A stretch of 32,429 nt of DNA from Bacteroidales bacterium (GTDB lineage: Bacteria > Bacteroidota > Bacteroidia > Bacteroidales > P3): contig JAKSMR010000030.1 of the NCBI GenBank assembly GCA_024400495.1, positions 1 to 32,429 of the forward strand. The letters run 5' to 3'. The position numbers were made by a program, and so were the translations under genes. The notes under the pieces are model-generated. The model searched no databases, had not been told where the DNA came from, and saw only the letters and a list, made by a program, of their open reading frames with translations. Of this stretch, positions 1 through 7,544 are shown piece by piece (the stretch's first letter is position 1; the number at the start of each line of letters is the position of its first letter).

Positions 1-2
1 AC

Positions 3-74
3 TTTATGAAGAAAGACGCCGACAGAAAACTAAAAGCACTCAAGTCTAATGGATTAAAAAAAACTAATTTTTAG
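3..74 (+). CDS. Possible C-terminal end of an upstream gene cut by the window edge
   Basis: A reading frame open from the left edge runs for 23 codons to a TAG at 72-74. It gives a lysine-rich tail ending KKTNF. It could be the end of an upstream protein, but the last part overlaps a repeated element (51-82) whose second copy lies between genes, so it may equally be non-coding. Too little is visible to identify it. Confidence 0.25.
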   Translation, partial: FMKKDADRKLKALKSNGLKKTNF

Positions 75-82
75 AGGTTACC
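51..82 (+). repeat. Intergenic element, copy 1 (upstream of yggS)
   Basis: This 32-base segment matches 5641-5674 at 28 of 32 positions, with one 2-base gap. The core is CTAATTT, then TTAGAGGTT, then ACC or GCC. CTAA and TTAG can pair, and AACCT/AGGTT can pair in copy 2, so a small hairpin is possible. It lies about 106 bases before the yggS start. The function is unknown; a regulatory or transcript-processing element is one reading. Confidence 0.5.
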
Positions 83-111
83 TATAGATAGTCGGGCTGA
101 GAGAAAAAAAG

Positions 112-146
112 TTTGCGAGGACGCAATAATAAATATAATATTGCGT
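112..146 (+). promoter_or_regulatory. Candidate yggS promoter overlapped by an 8-base inverted repeat
   Basis: TTTG at 112-115 is followed after 20 bases by TAATATTG at 136-143, one mismatch from the Bacteroidota TAnnTTTG element with the expected spacing. A perfect dyad, ACGCAATA (121-128) and TATTGCGT (139-146), spans the spacer and covers the -7 element. It could be an operator or a hairpin. The predicted start of transcription would leave a leader of roughly 40 bases before yggS. Confidence 0.45.
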
Positions 147-188
147 TATATAATATATTTTTTGCTCTAGGCAAAAGAATGACAAATT

Positions 189-872
189 ATGATTAAAGAG
201 AACTATAACAAGATATTGGCCACGGTGCCCGCTCCGGCACGACTCATCGCCGTGTCGAAGACCAAGCCTATCGAAGACCTCCAGGAGGCTTATGAGGCTG
301 GCGCACGCCTCTTTGGCGAAAACAAGGCGCTGGAGATGCGCGACAAGCATCAGTCGCTGCCCGAGGACATCGAGTGGCATTTCATAGGCCATCTGCAGAC
401 CAACAAGATCAAATATATCGCCAGCTATGTGTCGCTCATCCATAGCATCGACTCCCTCAACCTGCTGCAGGCTGTGGACAAAGAGGCCGCCAAGCACGGC
501 CGCGTCATCGACTGCCTCCTCCAGTTCCACATAGCCAGCGAGGAGACCAAGTTCGGCCTCGATATGGATGAGGCTCGGGCTCTGCTGGGCTCGGAGGACT
601 ACAAGGCTCTGCAGCATGTGCGCATTGTCGGCGTGATGGGTATGGCTACCAATACCGACGATATGGAGCTGGTGCGTCGTGAGTTCCGAACCCTGCGCCA
701 GTATCGCGACGAGCTGAAGGAGCAGTTCTTTGCCCAGAATGCCGACTTCAAGGAGATCTCCATGGGCATGAGTGGCGACTACCAGATAGCTCTCGAGGAG
801 GGCTCCACCCTCGTGAGGGTGGGCAGCAGCATCTTCGGCGCTAGAAACTACAATATTCCGGTCAACGACTGA
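189..872 (+). CDS. yggS: YggS/PROSC-family pyridoxal phosphate homeostasis protein
   Basis: The 227-residue product matches the single-domain alanine-racemase-fold family that binds pyridoxal 5'-phosphate and buffers its free level in the cytoplasm; family members have no established catalytic reaction. Visible signatures are AVSKTKP near residue 21, whose Lys24 should form the internal aldimine, then LFGENKALEM, WHFIGHLQTNK, and the C-terminal MGMSGDYQIALEEGSTLVRVG followed by SIFGARN, which forms the phosphate-binding end. The length is normal (family about 220-235). The ATG at 189 sits after an AT-rich leader with no Shine-Dalgarno, which is usual for Bacteroidota. A candidate promoter with a dyad lies just upstream. 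It heads a plus-strand run of unrelated housekeeping genes, so context adds little to its role. Confidence 0.93.
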   Translation: MIKENYNKILATVPAPARLIAVSKTKPIEDLQEAYEAGARLFGENKALEMRDKHQSLPEDIEWHFIGHLQTNKIKYIASYVSLIHSIDSLNLLQAVDKEAAKHGRVIDCLLQFHIASEETKFGLDMDEARALLGSEDYKALQHVRIVGVMGMATNTDDMELVRREFRTLRQYRDELKEQFFAQNADFKEISMGMSGDYQIALEEGSTLVRVGSSIFGARNYNIPVND

Positions 873-1029
873 GGAATGCGGCAAGCCTCCCGCAAAAAGG
901 GGAGGGGAGCCGGAAAGGGCTGCCCGAAATGGCAAAAAAACGGAAGAAAACGAAAAAAAACGCCGCGATACCGCCCCTTTCCGCCCCCAGGACAAGCAAA
1001 AAAATGTAACCTAATACCCGAAAAATAAC

Positions 1030-1311
1030 GTGCAACTAGTAAAACAAGAAACTCTCGAGAATGGTGTCCTCTACACCGTCGGCATCTGCGAAGGCGTGTG
1101 CTCGCAGTATATGGAACTCTTCACCAAGGACGGCGTCATCGTGCGCGCCGAGATCCATGGCGGCTGCCATGGTAACACCCAGGGCGTGGCCCGTCTGGCA
1201 GAAGGGATGAAGATAGAGAGCGTCATCAAACGGCTCAAAGGCATCGACTGCGGCGGCCGCGGAAGCTCCTGCCCCGACCAGATGGCCCAGCTGCTGGAAA
1301 CCATCAGATAG
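1030..1311 (+). CDS. Small TSCPD-domain protein (TIGR03905-like)
   Basis: The 93-residue protein resembles the small TIGR03905 group of TSCPD-domain proteins. It carries the typical GICEGVCS, GGCHGNTQGVARL and IDCGGRGSSCPDQ blocks, so the six cysteines fall in three pairs and the TSCPD signature reads SSCPD. The TSCPD domain is also found at the C-terminus of some B12-dependent ribonucleotide reductases, where it is thought to bind metal; the role of the free-standing form is unknown. The GTG at 1030 is chosen because an in-frame TAA lies at 1012-1014 and no ATG is available before the conserved start. The next gene, a YitT-family membrane protein, begins 56 bases later, so the two may be co-transcribed. 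Confidence 0.8.
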   Translation: MQLVKQETLENGVLYTVGICEGVCSQYMELFTKDGVIVRAEIHGGCHGNTQGVARLAEGMKIESVIKRLKGIDCGGRGSSCPDQMAQLLETIR

Positions 1312-1367
1312 CGCCCCCTCCCGATAGCAAAAACAGAAGAAACATCACCAAAATAAACGATACAACT

Positions 1368-2243
1368 ATGAAAAATACCAAGAAATTCATCTGGAAATAC
1401 ACCATTTTCGCAGTAGCGCTGCTTATCTACACCTTCGCCTGGTCGGCATTCCTGCTGCCTAGCAAGATTATCGGCGGCGGCGTGAGCGGCTTGAGCGGTA
1501 TCCTGAACTTTGTGGTCTGCCCCATGATCCCCGTGGGTGTGCTCAACTTCGTGTTCAACGGCATCCTGCTCTGCATAGGCTTCAAATTCCTCGGCTCCAA
1601 ATTTGGCGGCGACACCATCGTGGGCATCGTCCTCTCGTCGCTCTTCTTCATCCTGTGGCAGCAGGTGCTGCACGTAGAGAACCTCTTCGACGTCAGCCTC
1701 TTCGGCCCCTTCATGTGCGCCCTCATCGGCGGCGCCCTCTGCGGCGTAGGCATAGGCCTCTCCTTCAGCGTGGGCGGCAACACAGGCGGCACCGACATCA
1801 TCGCGCTCATCATCTCCAAGTTCTACAATATCTCCCCCGGCAAGGTGATCATGTTCATCGACATCGTCATCATCGGCAGCTCCTACTTCGTGAGCCACAA
1901 GATAGAGAACGTGGTGTTCGGCTACATCGTCATGGTGACCCTCACCTATGTGCTCGACTTCGTGCTCGACGGCAACAAGCAGAGCTACCAGATCATGGTG
2001 TTCTCGGGCAAGACCGCCGAAATCGGCGACGCCGTAATCCGGCAGATAGGCCGCGGCGCCACCCTCCTCGACGCCACAGGCTGCTACACCCACACAGCCC
2101 AGCAGGTGCTGATGATCATCGCCCACAAGACCGACAAGGCCCGCATCATGGGCATCATCAAGTCCATCGACGAGAAAGCTTTCGTCAGCGTGGCGAAAGT
2201 GCAGGGCGTGTACGGCAAGAACTTCGACGAACTGAAGAAATAA
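1368..2243 (+). CDS. YitT family membrane protein with C-terminal DUF2179 domain
   Basis: This 291-residue inner-membrane protein has the two-part layout of the YitT family. About five or six hydrophobic segments cover residues ~10-195, with the glycine-rich GGGVSGLSGIL and SVGGNTGGTDIIALIISK motifs. A soluble DUF2179 domain follows at ~205-288, with IGRGATLLDATGCYTHTAQQ and the ending AKVQGVYGKNF. The substrate and function of the family are not established; transport has been suggested. The length is typical. The ATG at 1368 is followed by a Lys-rich N-terminus and the first membrane segment, supporting this start. It lies 56 bases after the TSCPD gene, and a hairpin follows at 2304-2323. 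Confidence 0.88.
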   Translation: MKNTKKFIWKYTIFAVALLIYTFAWSAFLLPSKIIGGGVSGLSGILNFVVCPMIPVGVLNFVFNGILLCIGFKFLGSKFGGDTIVGIVLSSLFFILWQQVLHVENLFDVSLFGPFMCALIGGALCGVGIGLSFSVGGNTGGTDIIALIISKFYNISPGKVIMFIDIVIIGSSYFVSHKIENVVFGYIVMVTLTYVLDFVLDGNKQSYQIMVFSGKTAEIGDAVIRQIGRGATLLDATGCYTHTAQQVLMIIAHKTDKARIMGIIKSIDEKAFVSVAKVQGVYGKNFDELKK

Positions 2244-2303
2244 GCTACCCTCGGACGCAACAAGAAACAGGAAAGAAAACCGATCCCTAAGGTCCCTTAA
2301 TTC

Positions 2304-2323
2304 GAAGATCCGCCCGGATTTTC
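2304..2323 (+). terminator. Hairpin after the YitT gene, weak terminator candidate
   Basis: GAAGATCC (2304-2311) pairs with GGATTTTC (2316-2323) around a GCCC loop: eight pairs including one G-T. The thymines lie inside the 3' arm and no clear T-run follows, so it may end transcription only partly. Downstream, eight C are followed directly by nine A (2367-2383), before rpe. Confidence 0.35.
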
Positions 2324-2419
2324 TGGAGCTTTCCATAAGGCTTTGCCTGTTAAAAACTCATAAACACCCCCCCCAAAAAAAAATACCCAGTCACGAACCA
2401 ATTTTTACGCAATAAAACC

Positions 2420-3064
2420 ATGAAATATATTTCCCCCTCGCTCCTCTCTGCCGACTTCGGCAACCTGCAGCGCGATATAGAGATGCTCAACGCCAGCGAG
2501 TGCGACTGGCTCCATGTCGACGTCATGGACGGCATCTTCGTCCCCAACATCTCTTTTGGTCAGCCTGTGGTGAAGTTCATCAAGAAGCACGCCCAGAAAC
2601 CCCTCGACGTCCATCTGATGATCATGGACCCCGGCCGCTATGTCGACGACTTCAAGGCCGCAGGTGCCGACATCCTTACCGTCCACTACGAAGCCTGCAC
2701 CCATCTCGACCGCACCATCCACGCCATCAAAGATGCCGGCATGAAAGCCGGCGTGGTGCTCAACCCCGCCAGCCCCGTATGTGTGCTCGAGGACATCATC
2801 CAGGAGTGCGACATGGTGCTGCTCATGTCGGTAAACCCCGGCTTCGGCGGTCAGAAATTCATCGAGAACACCTACGCCAAAGTGCGCCAGCTCCGCGACC
2901 TCTGCAACCGCAAGAACCCCGCCTGCCTCATCGAGATCGACGGCGGCGTGAACACCACCAACGCCCCGCTCCTCTTCCAAGCCGGCGCCGATGTGCTTGT
3001 GGCCGGCAACGCCGTGTTCAAGAGCGAAAACCCTGGCGAGACTATCAAACAACTGAAGAAATAA
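2420..3064 (+). CDS. rpe: Ribulose-phosphate 3-epimerase
   Basis: The 214-residue TIM-barrel enzyme interconverts D-ribulose 5-phosphate and D-xylulose 5-phosphate in the non-oxidative pentose phosphate pathway. All family motifs are present: SPSLLSADF at the start, LHVDVMDGIFVPN (metal-binding His32 and Asp34, catalytic Asp37 region), DVHLMI, MSVNPGFGGQKF for the phosphate loop, and EIDGGVN with the second catalytic aspartate near residue 175. The length is normal. The ATG at 2420 directly precedes the conserved beta strand. The methyltransferase gene follows after only 17 bases, which suggests co-transcription. Confidence 0.96.
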   Translation: MKYISPSLLSADFGNLQRDIEMLNASECDWLHVDVMDGIFVPNISFGQPVVKFIKKHAQKPLDVHLMIMDPGRYVDDFKAAGADILTVHYEACTHLDRTIHAIKDAGMKAGVVLNPASPVCVLEDIIQECDMVLLMSVNPGFGGQKFIENTYAKVRQLRDLCNRKNPACLIEIDGGVNTTNAPLLFQAGADVLVAGNAVFKSENPGETIKQLKK

Positions 3065-3081
3065 ACCCCGAGGAACGAACT

Positions 3082-4257
3082 ATGGAACGTCCCCAACTCA
3101 TATTGGCTCCCGGCAAAGACAAGGCCGTGATGCGCCGCCACCCCTGGATCTTCTCGGGAGCGGTACGCAAGAAAGTGGGCTCGCCTAAGGAAGGCGACCT
3201 GGTGGATGTCTATTCCGCCGACGGCCGTTGGCTGGCGGTAGGGCACTACCAGGAGGAGAGCATCATGGTGAAGGTGCTCAGCTTCGACACCCAGAGCATC
3301 GACCGCGCCTTCTTCAAGGATCGCCTCCAATGGGCTGTCGACTATCGCAAGCGCTTCGGCTTCTTCGACAACCCCCACACCAACGTCTTCCGCCTGGTGA
3401 ATGGCGAAGGCGACTTCATGCCCGGCCTCATCGTGGATTTCTACAACGGCGTGGCTGTCCTCCAGGCCCACTCCGAAGGCATGCATCGCCAGTTCGACAC
3501 CTTCGTGGAGCTCCTGCCCAAAATCCTGGGCAGCCATCTGGTGAGCATCTTCGACAAAAGCTCGCAGACCCTCCCCTCGGGCAACGCCAAGGACGGATAC
3601 CTCTGGGGCAAGGAACCCGAGGAATGGGAGATTTGCGAAGACGGCAACCGCCTGCTCATCAACTTCTTCGAAGGCCAGAAGACGGGCTTCTTCGTCGACC
3701 AACGCGAAAACCGCCACCTCGTCTCCACCATCTCCCGTGGCAAACGGGTGCTCAACACCTTCGGCTATACCGGAGGCTTCTCCCTCGGCGCCCTCCGCGG
3801 AGGCGCCGCCTATGTGGAAACGGTCGACATCTCCAAGAAGGCTATCGCCCTGGCCGAACGCAACGTGGCCCTCAACTTCCCTCAGGCCAACCACAAAGGC
3901 GTGGTGGCCGATGTGCTGCAGTATCTCGACAAGGTCGACGACCAGTTTGATGTCATCATCCTTGACCCACCTGCTTTCGCAAAGAACCATCGCAACCTGC
4001 AGAACGGCCTCAAAGGCTACCGCTCCATCAACCAGAAGGCTATGGAGAAGATCAAGAGCGGCGGACTCCTGCTCACCTTCAGCTGCTCGCAGGCTGTGTC
4101 GAAGGAGGATTTCCAGACGATGGCGTTCACAGCCGCCGCCAACGCCCATCGCAAGGTGCGCGTGGTGCGCCAGCTGCCTCACGCTATCGACCATCCGGTA
4201 AGCATCTACCATCCTGAAGGCGAGTACCTGAAAGGACTGTTACTATATGTTGAATAA
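3082..4257 (+). CDS. Class I SAM-dependent rRNA methyltransferase, RlmI-like
   Basis: The 391-residue protein has the RlmI/YccW architecture: an N-terminal PUA RNA-binding domain (about residues 3-75, with RRHPWIFSGAV), a linking EEHUD-like region, and a Rossmann methyltransferase domain from about residue 200. Visible motifs are NTFGYTGGFSLGAL for SAM binding, the acidic VETVDISKKA that holds the ribose, and ILDPPAFAKN as the catalytic motif IV. The family methylates C5 of a cytosine in 23S rRNA (C1962 in E. coli); the exact target here is inferred. The ATG at 3082 is chosen because the frame remains open far upstream through rpe, while homology begins only here. It lies 17 bases after rpe and 21 bases before folE, so rpe, this gene and folE may form one transcript. 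Confidence 0.9.
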   Translation: MERPQLILAPGKDKAVMRRHPWIFSGAVRKKVGSPKEGDLVDVYSADGRWLAVGHYQEESIMVKVLSFDTQSIDRAFFKDRLQWAVDYRKRFGFFDNPHTNVFRLVNGEGDFMPGLIVDFYNGVAVLQAHSEGMHRQFDTFVELLPKILGSHLVSIFDKSSQTLPSGNAKDGYLWGKEPEEWEICEDGNRLLINFFEGQKTGFFVDQRENRHLVSTISRGKRVLNTFGYTGGFSLGALRGGAAYVETVDISKKAIALAERNVALNFPQANHKGVVADVLQYLDKVDDQFDVIILDPPAFAKNHRNLQNGLKGYRSINQKAMEKIKSGGLLLTFSCSQAVSKEDFQTMAFTAAANAHRKVRVVRQLPHAIDHPVSIYHPEGEYLKGLLLYVE

Positions 4258-4278
4258 TCAGCAAAAACAAACAAAAAA

Positions 4279-4884
4279 ATGGAACTAGGCTATCAGAAAA
4301 TTGACCAATACGACGCCAAAAAAGTTGAAGAACTGGCTGCTCACTATAAAGAAATCCTCCGCCTCCTGGGCGAAGACCCCGACAGAGAGGGACTGATAAA
4401 AACCCCTGAGCGTGTGGCAAAGGCTATGCTCTTCTTCAACCAAGGCTACGAGCAGAAACCCGAGGATATCATCCGTAGCGCTATGTTTACCGAGGACTAC
4501 AAGCAGATGGTGGTGGTGAAGGATATCGAGATCTACTCCCTCTGCGAACACCATATGGTTCCCTTCTTCGGCAAAGCCCACGTGGCTTATATCCCTAATG
4601 GAAAGGTGGTGGGACTGAGTAAGATACCTCGCGTGGTGGATGCCTTCGCCCGCCGCCTCCAGCTGCAGGAACGCCTCACCACCCAGATCAAGGACTGCAT
4701 CCAGAAGACGCTCGACCCCCTCGGCGTGGCCGTCGTGGTGGAAGCCCAGCACCTCTGCATGTCGATGCGTGGCGTGCAGAAGCAGAACTCTGTGACCACC
4801 ACCTCCGACTTCACGGGTGCTTTCATGAAAGACCCCAAGACTCGCGAGGAGTTCATGCACATCATCGGCGTGAGAATGCATTAA
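4279..4884 (+). CDS. folE: GTP cyclohydrolase I
   Basis: The 201-residue enzyme converts GTP to 7,8-dihydroneopterin triphosphate, the first step of tetrahydrofolate synthesis. It shows [18 protein letters not shown] near residue 32, the zinc site [10 protein letters not shown] (Cys89 and His92), [24 protein letters not shown], and [10 protein letters not shown] (third zinc ligand Cys160). All residues known for the type I zinc enzyme are present and the length is normal. The first ATG of the frame at 4279 gives the usual short variable N-terminus. It follows the methyltransferase by 21 bases and probably shares its transcript. Confidence 0.96.
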   Translation: MELGYQKIDQYDAKKVEELAAHYKEILRLLGEDPDREGLIKTPERVAKAMLFFNQGYEQKPEDIIRSAMFTEDYKQMVVVKDIEIYSLCEHHMVPFFGKAHVAYIPNGKVVGLSKIPRVVDAFARRLQLQERLTTQIKDCIQKTLDPLGVAVVVEAQHLCMSMRGVQKQNSVTTTSDFTGAFMKDPKTREEFMHIIGVRMH

Positions 4885-4964
4885 TACCTCTTTATTGGCG
4901 GCTTTTCGGCCTTCGCCGCAAGAAAAACCGCCATAGCTCCACTAAACTACAAAAGAACAATACC

Positions 4965-5615
4965 ATGAAGAGAATACTTTTCCTCCTCCTAGTCGCCCTG
5001 GGCTTCGTCGGCCAGGCGCAGATCACCCATACCGACAAGGGTGACGTAGACCAGAATGCAGAAAAAATCCTCAAGCAGGCTGCTGCCAAAATCAACGGCT
5101 CAGCTGTGTCGTTCGACGTGACGATGGTCAGCCGCGACGCCAACAAGAAGGAGCAGAACCGCCAGACCGCCAAGGTGCTCTACAACAAAGGCAAATATCG
5201 TGTTGAGGCTGGCGACAACATCCTCTACAGCAACAACGCCAACACCTGGCATTGGGACAAGCTGGCCAACGAATGCACGCTCACCAAGGCCTCGACCGAC
5301 AATACCGACCTGATGAACCCTGCCGGCCTCCTGACCAACTACTCGAAGAATTTCCGCGCCAAATACATCCGTCTGGAGAACGACGGAACGGCCGTGATCG
5401 ACCTCACCCCCAAGAAAGGGCGCAGCTTCCACAAGATCCGCATCCTGGTGAACACCAAGACCAATGTCCTCAAGAGCCTGACGTTGCACAACTACGACTC
5501 CTCCAGCTCCGAATACCAGGTGACGAACTTCAAGAGCGGCGTGGCTACGACCGACGGCGATTTCGTCTTCCCCTCGGCCAAGAACCCTAAGGTGGAAATC
5601 ATCGACATGCGATAA
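4965..5615 (+). CDS. LolA-like periplasmic lipoprotein carrier
   Basis: The 216-residue protein starts with a clear signal peptide, MKRILFLLLVALGFVGQAQ, probably cleaved after residue 17-19. The mature part has the LolA-like layout: an early segment DVDQNAEKILKQAAAKING, then alternating beta strands such as SAVSFDVTMVSRD, KYRVEAGDNILYSN and YIRLENDGTAVIDLTPKKG, and a late EYQVTNFKSG. LolA carries lipoproteins across the periplasm to the outer membrane; Bacteroidota contain several LolA-like paralogues and I cannot tell whether this is the main carrier. The start is fixed by the signal peptide. The following gap holds copy 2 of the repeated intergenic element. Confidence 0.8.
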   Translation: MKRILFLLLVALGFVGQAQITHTDKGDVDQNAEKILKQAAAKINGSAVSFDVTMVSRDANKKEQNRQTAKVLYNKGKYRVEAGDNILYSNNANTWHWDKLANECTLTKASTDNTDLMNPAGLLTNYSKNFRAKYIRLENDGTAVIDLTPKKGRSFHKIRILVNTKTNVLKSLTLHNYDSSSSEYQVTNFKSGVATTDGDFVFPSAKNPKVEIIDMR

Positions 5616-5640
5616 CAATCATCAAAAGGCGACCTCAAAG

Positions 5641-5674
5641 GGATCAAGAAAACCTAATTTCTTTAGAGGTTGCC
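5641..5674 (+). repeat. Intergenic element, copy 2 (upstream of tsaB)
   Basis: This 34-base segment is the partner of 51-82. AACCT (5652-5656) can pair with AGGTT around an AT-rich loop. It starts 25 bases after the stop of the LolA-like gene and ends 36 bases before the tsaB ATG. In this copy the downstream reading of the LolA frame past its stop gives GDLKGIKKT, similar to the lysine-rich tail before copy 1. Confidence 0.5.
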
Positions 5675-5710
5675 CAAAGTAATACCACATCGACCTCATC
5701 CTACCCCCAA

Positions 5711-6397
5711 ATGATACTCCTTCTCGAAACTGCTACCCCCGTCTGCTCGGTCGTCCTTTGCGAAGGCGACACTATCCTCGCCCAACGAAACAGCTCCGAC
5801 GCCCAGGCCCATTCGGCCAAGCTGGCTGTCTTCATCAACGAAATCGTTGCCGAGTCGGGAAGAAAGATGCACGACATCGAAGCTGTCTGCGTCTCGTCAG
5901 GCCCCGGCTCCTATACAGGCCTGCGTATCGGCGTCTCTGCTGCCAAAGGCCTCTGCTATGCTCTGGAGAAGCCCCTCCTGGCTGTACCCACACTCAAGAG
6001 CATGGCGGCTCAGTATTTTATGGAACATCCCGACTACGACGGCTGGGTGTGCCCTATGGTGGACGCCCGAAGGATGGAATGCTATGCGGCGATCTACGAC
6101 AGAGACCTGGCCGAGATCAAGCCTACGTCTGCCGACATCATCGAGGAGGGCATCTACGACCGCTATCTCGACCAGAACAAGGTTACCTTCGTCGGCAATG
6201 GCGCCGAAAAGACCCAGCCCATCCTGGGCGTCCACAGCAACGCGCGATGGGACCGCTTCGAGATCTCGGCTAAGGGCATGATGGCTCCCGCCCAGGCCCT
6301 CCTGAAAGAGGGGAAGGCGGAAGATGTGGCCTATTTCGAACCGTTCTACCTGAAGGACTTCGTGGCTAAGAAACCTGTGGTGAAAGGGCTCAGATAG
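5711..6397 (+). CDS. tsaB: tRNA threonylcarbamoyladenosine (t6A) biosynthesis protein TsaB
   Basis: The 228-residue product is a TsaB homologue of the ASKHA fold. TsaB works with TsaD and TsaE to transfer threonylcarbamoyl to A37 of ANN-decoding tRNAs. The signatures are the N-terminal MILLLETATPVCSVVL and the diagnostic SSGPGSYTGLRIGVSAAKGL at about residues 62-81. As usual for TsaB, the metal-binding histidines of TsaD are absent. The C-terminal half (~105-228) is divergent, as in the family. Length is normal. The ATG at 5711 immediately precedes the first strand. No tsaD or tsaE lies nearby. Confidence 0.93.
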   Translation: MILLLETATPVCSVVLCEGDTILAQRNSSDAQAHSAKLAVFINEIVAESGRKMHDIEAVCVSSGPGSYTGLRIGVSAAKGLCYALEKPLLAVPTLKSMAAQYFMEHPDYDGWVCPMVDARRMECYAAIYDRDLAEIKPTSADIIEEGIYDRYLDQNKVTFVGNGAEKTQPILGVHSNARWDRFEISAKGMMAPAQALLKEGKAEDVAYFEPFYLKDFVAKKPVVKGLR

Positions 6398-6423
6398 GAA
6401 TTAACAGAATTAATATATATATA

Positions 6424-7512
6424 TTGTATATGTTCAACTACATCAAGAAACGCCTGCTCTACGGACTCCTTGTTATCTTTGGAGTGGTGGTCTTGGTGTT
6501 CTTCCTTTTCAATATCCTGCCGGGCGACCCGGCTCGAATGATGCTGGGGCAACGTGCCGACGAAGAGAGTATCGAGATCATCAACCGCGACCTGGGCCGC
6601 GACAAGCCCGTGGCGCTCCAGTTTCTGAACTACCTCAACGACCTGCTCCCTGTGTCGGTCCACAACCATGCCGACGAGGAGAGCTATTTCTTCCTCGCCC
6701 CCGACAAGTATGAGCCGTATCTCAAGATCTGCTCAATAGGCGACGGTACGGTCGTCCTGAAGGCTCCTTATCTCCGCAGGTCCTACCAAAGCAAGCGCAA
6801 GGTTAGCGAGATCATCTCTGCCGCTTTCCCCCAAACGGCCATCCTGGCCGTTACCGCCATGGGTTTCGCTCTGGTGGTGGGTATCTTGCTGGGTATCCTC
6901 TCGGCGGTATACAAGGACTCGTGGATCGACAAGCTGGCTCTCTTCCTCTCTACGTTGGGGATGTCGTTGCCGTCGTTCTTTGCCGCCATCCTGATGGCCT
7001 GGTTCTTCGCCTATATCCTTGGCGAATTCACCCATCTCTCTATGTTCGGCAACCTCTATACCGTCGACGACTACGGGACTGGCGAGTATCTGGACCTGAA
7101 GAACCTGATACTTCCCGCCCTCACGTTGGGTATAAGACCTCTGGCAACACTCATCACCCTCACCAAGAACTCTATGCTGGAGGCGATGTCGCAGGATTAT
7201 ATCCGCACAGCCCGGGCAAAGGGTATGCGCTACCGTAGAGTGCTGTTCCATCACGCTCTGCGCAACGCCATGAACCCTATTGTGACCTCGGCGTCGGGAT
7301 GGCTGGCCGGACTTATGGCTGGTGCTGTCTTTGTGGAATATGTGTTCGACTGGAAGGGAATGGGTGTGGTGATTGTCGACGGCCTGGAGAAATATGACTT
7401 CCCTGTCGTCATGGGCTCCATCCTCTTTATCTGCGTCCTGTTGGTGGTGATCAACATCCTGACAGACATCCTGTACGGCATACTCGATCCTCGTGTGAGA
7501 GTGAACCGTTAG
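6424..7512 (+). CDS. DppB-like ABC transporter permease (dipeptide/oligopeptide type)
   Basis: The 362-residue inner-membrane protein is a binding-protein-dependent permease of the DppB/OppB type. It has a first membrane helix at ~8-30 followed by ILPGDPARMMLGQRAD, then a periplasmic stretch, and five helices from about residue 135. The cytoplasmic EAA loop reads EAMSQDYIRTARAKGM and contacts the ATPase. Compared with enteric DppB, the region of about residues 75-125 looks like an extra periplasmic insertion (HADEESYFFLAPDKYEPY and following). No second permease or ATPase gene is adjacent, so partners must be elsewhere; a related binding protein is encoded at 14840. An ATG at 6430 is an alternative start. 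The substrate, probably peptides, is inferred. Confidence 0.88.
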   Translation: MYMFNYIKKRLLYGLLVIFGVVVLVFFLFNILPGDPARMMLGQRADEESIEIINRDLGRDKPVALQFLNYLNDLLPVSVHNHADEESYFFLAPDKYEPYLKICSIGDGTVVLKAPYLRRSYQSKRKVSEIISAAFPQTAILAVTAMGFALVVGILLGILSAVYKDSWIDKLALFLSTLGMSLPSFFAAILMAWFFAYILGEFTHLSMFGNLYTVDDYGTGEYLDLKNLILPALTLGIRPLATLITLTKNSMLEAMSQDYIRTARAKGMRYRRVLFHHALRNAMNPIVTSASGWLAGLMAGAVFVEYVFDWKGMGVVIVDGLEKYDFPVVMGSILFICVLLVVINILTDILYGILDPRVRVNR

Positions 7513-7544
7513 CTGCGTTTCTAACCCCTAATCTATATTTCTAT

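Noticed and set aside
882-910. Terminator hairpin after yggS (CCTCCC with GGGAGG)
   Set aside because: The stem has only six pairs and is followed by purine-rich sequence without a T-run. I cannot separate it from chance pairing in this G/C- and A-rich gap.
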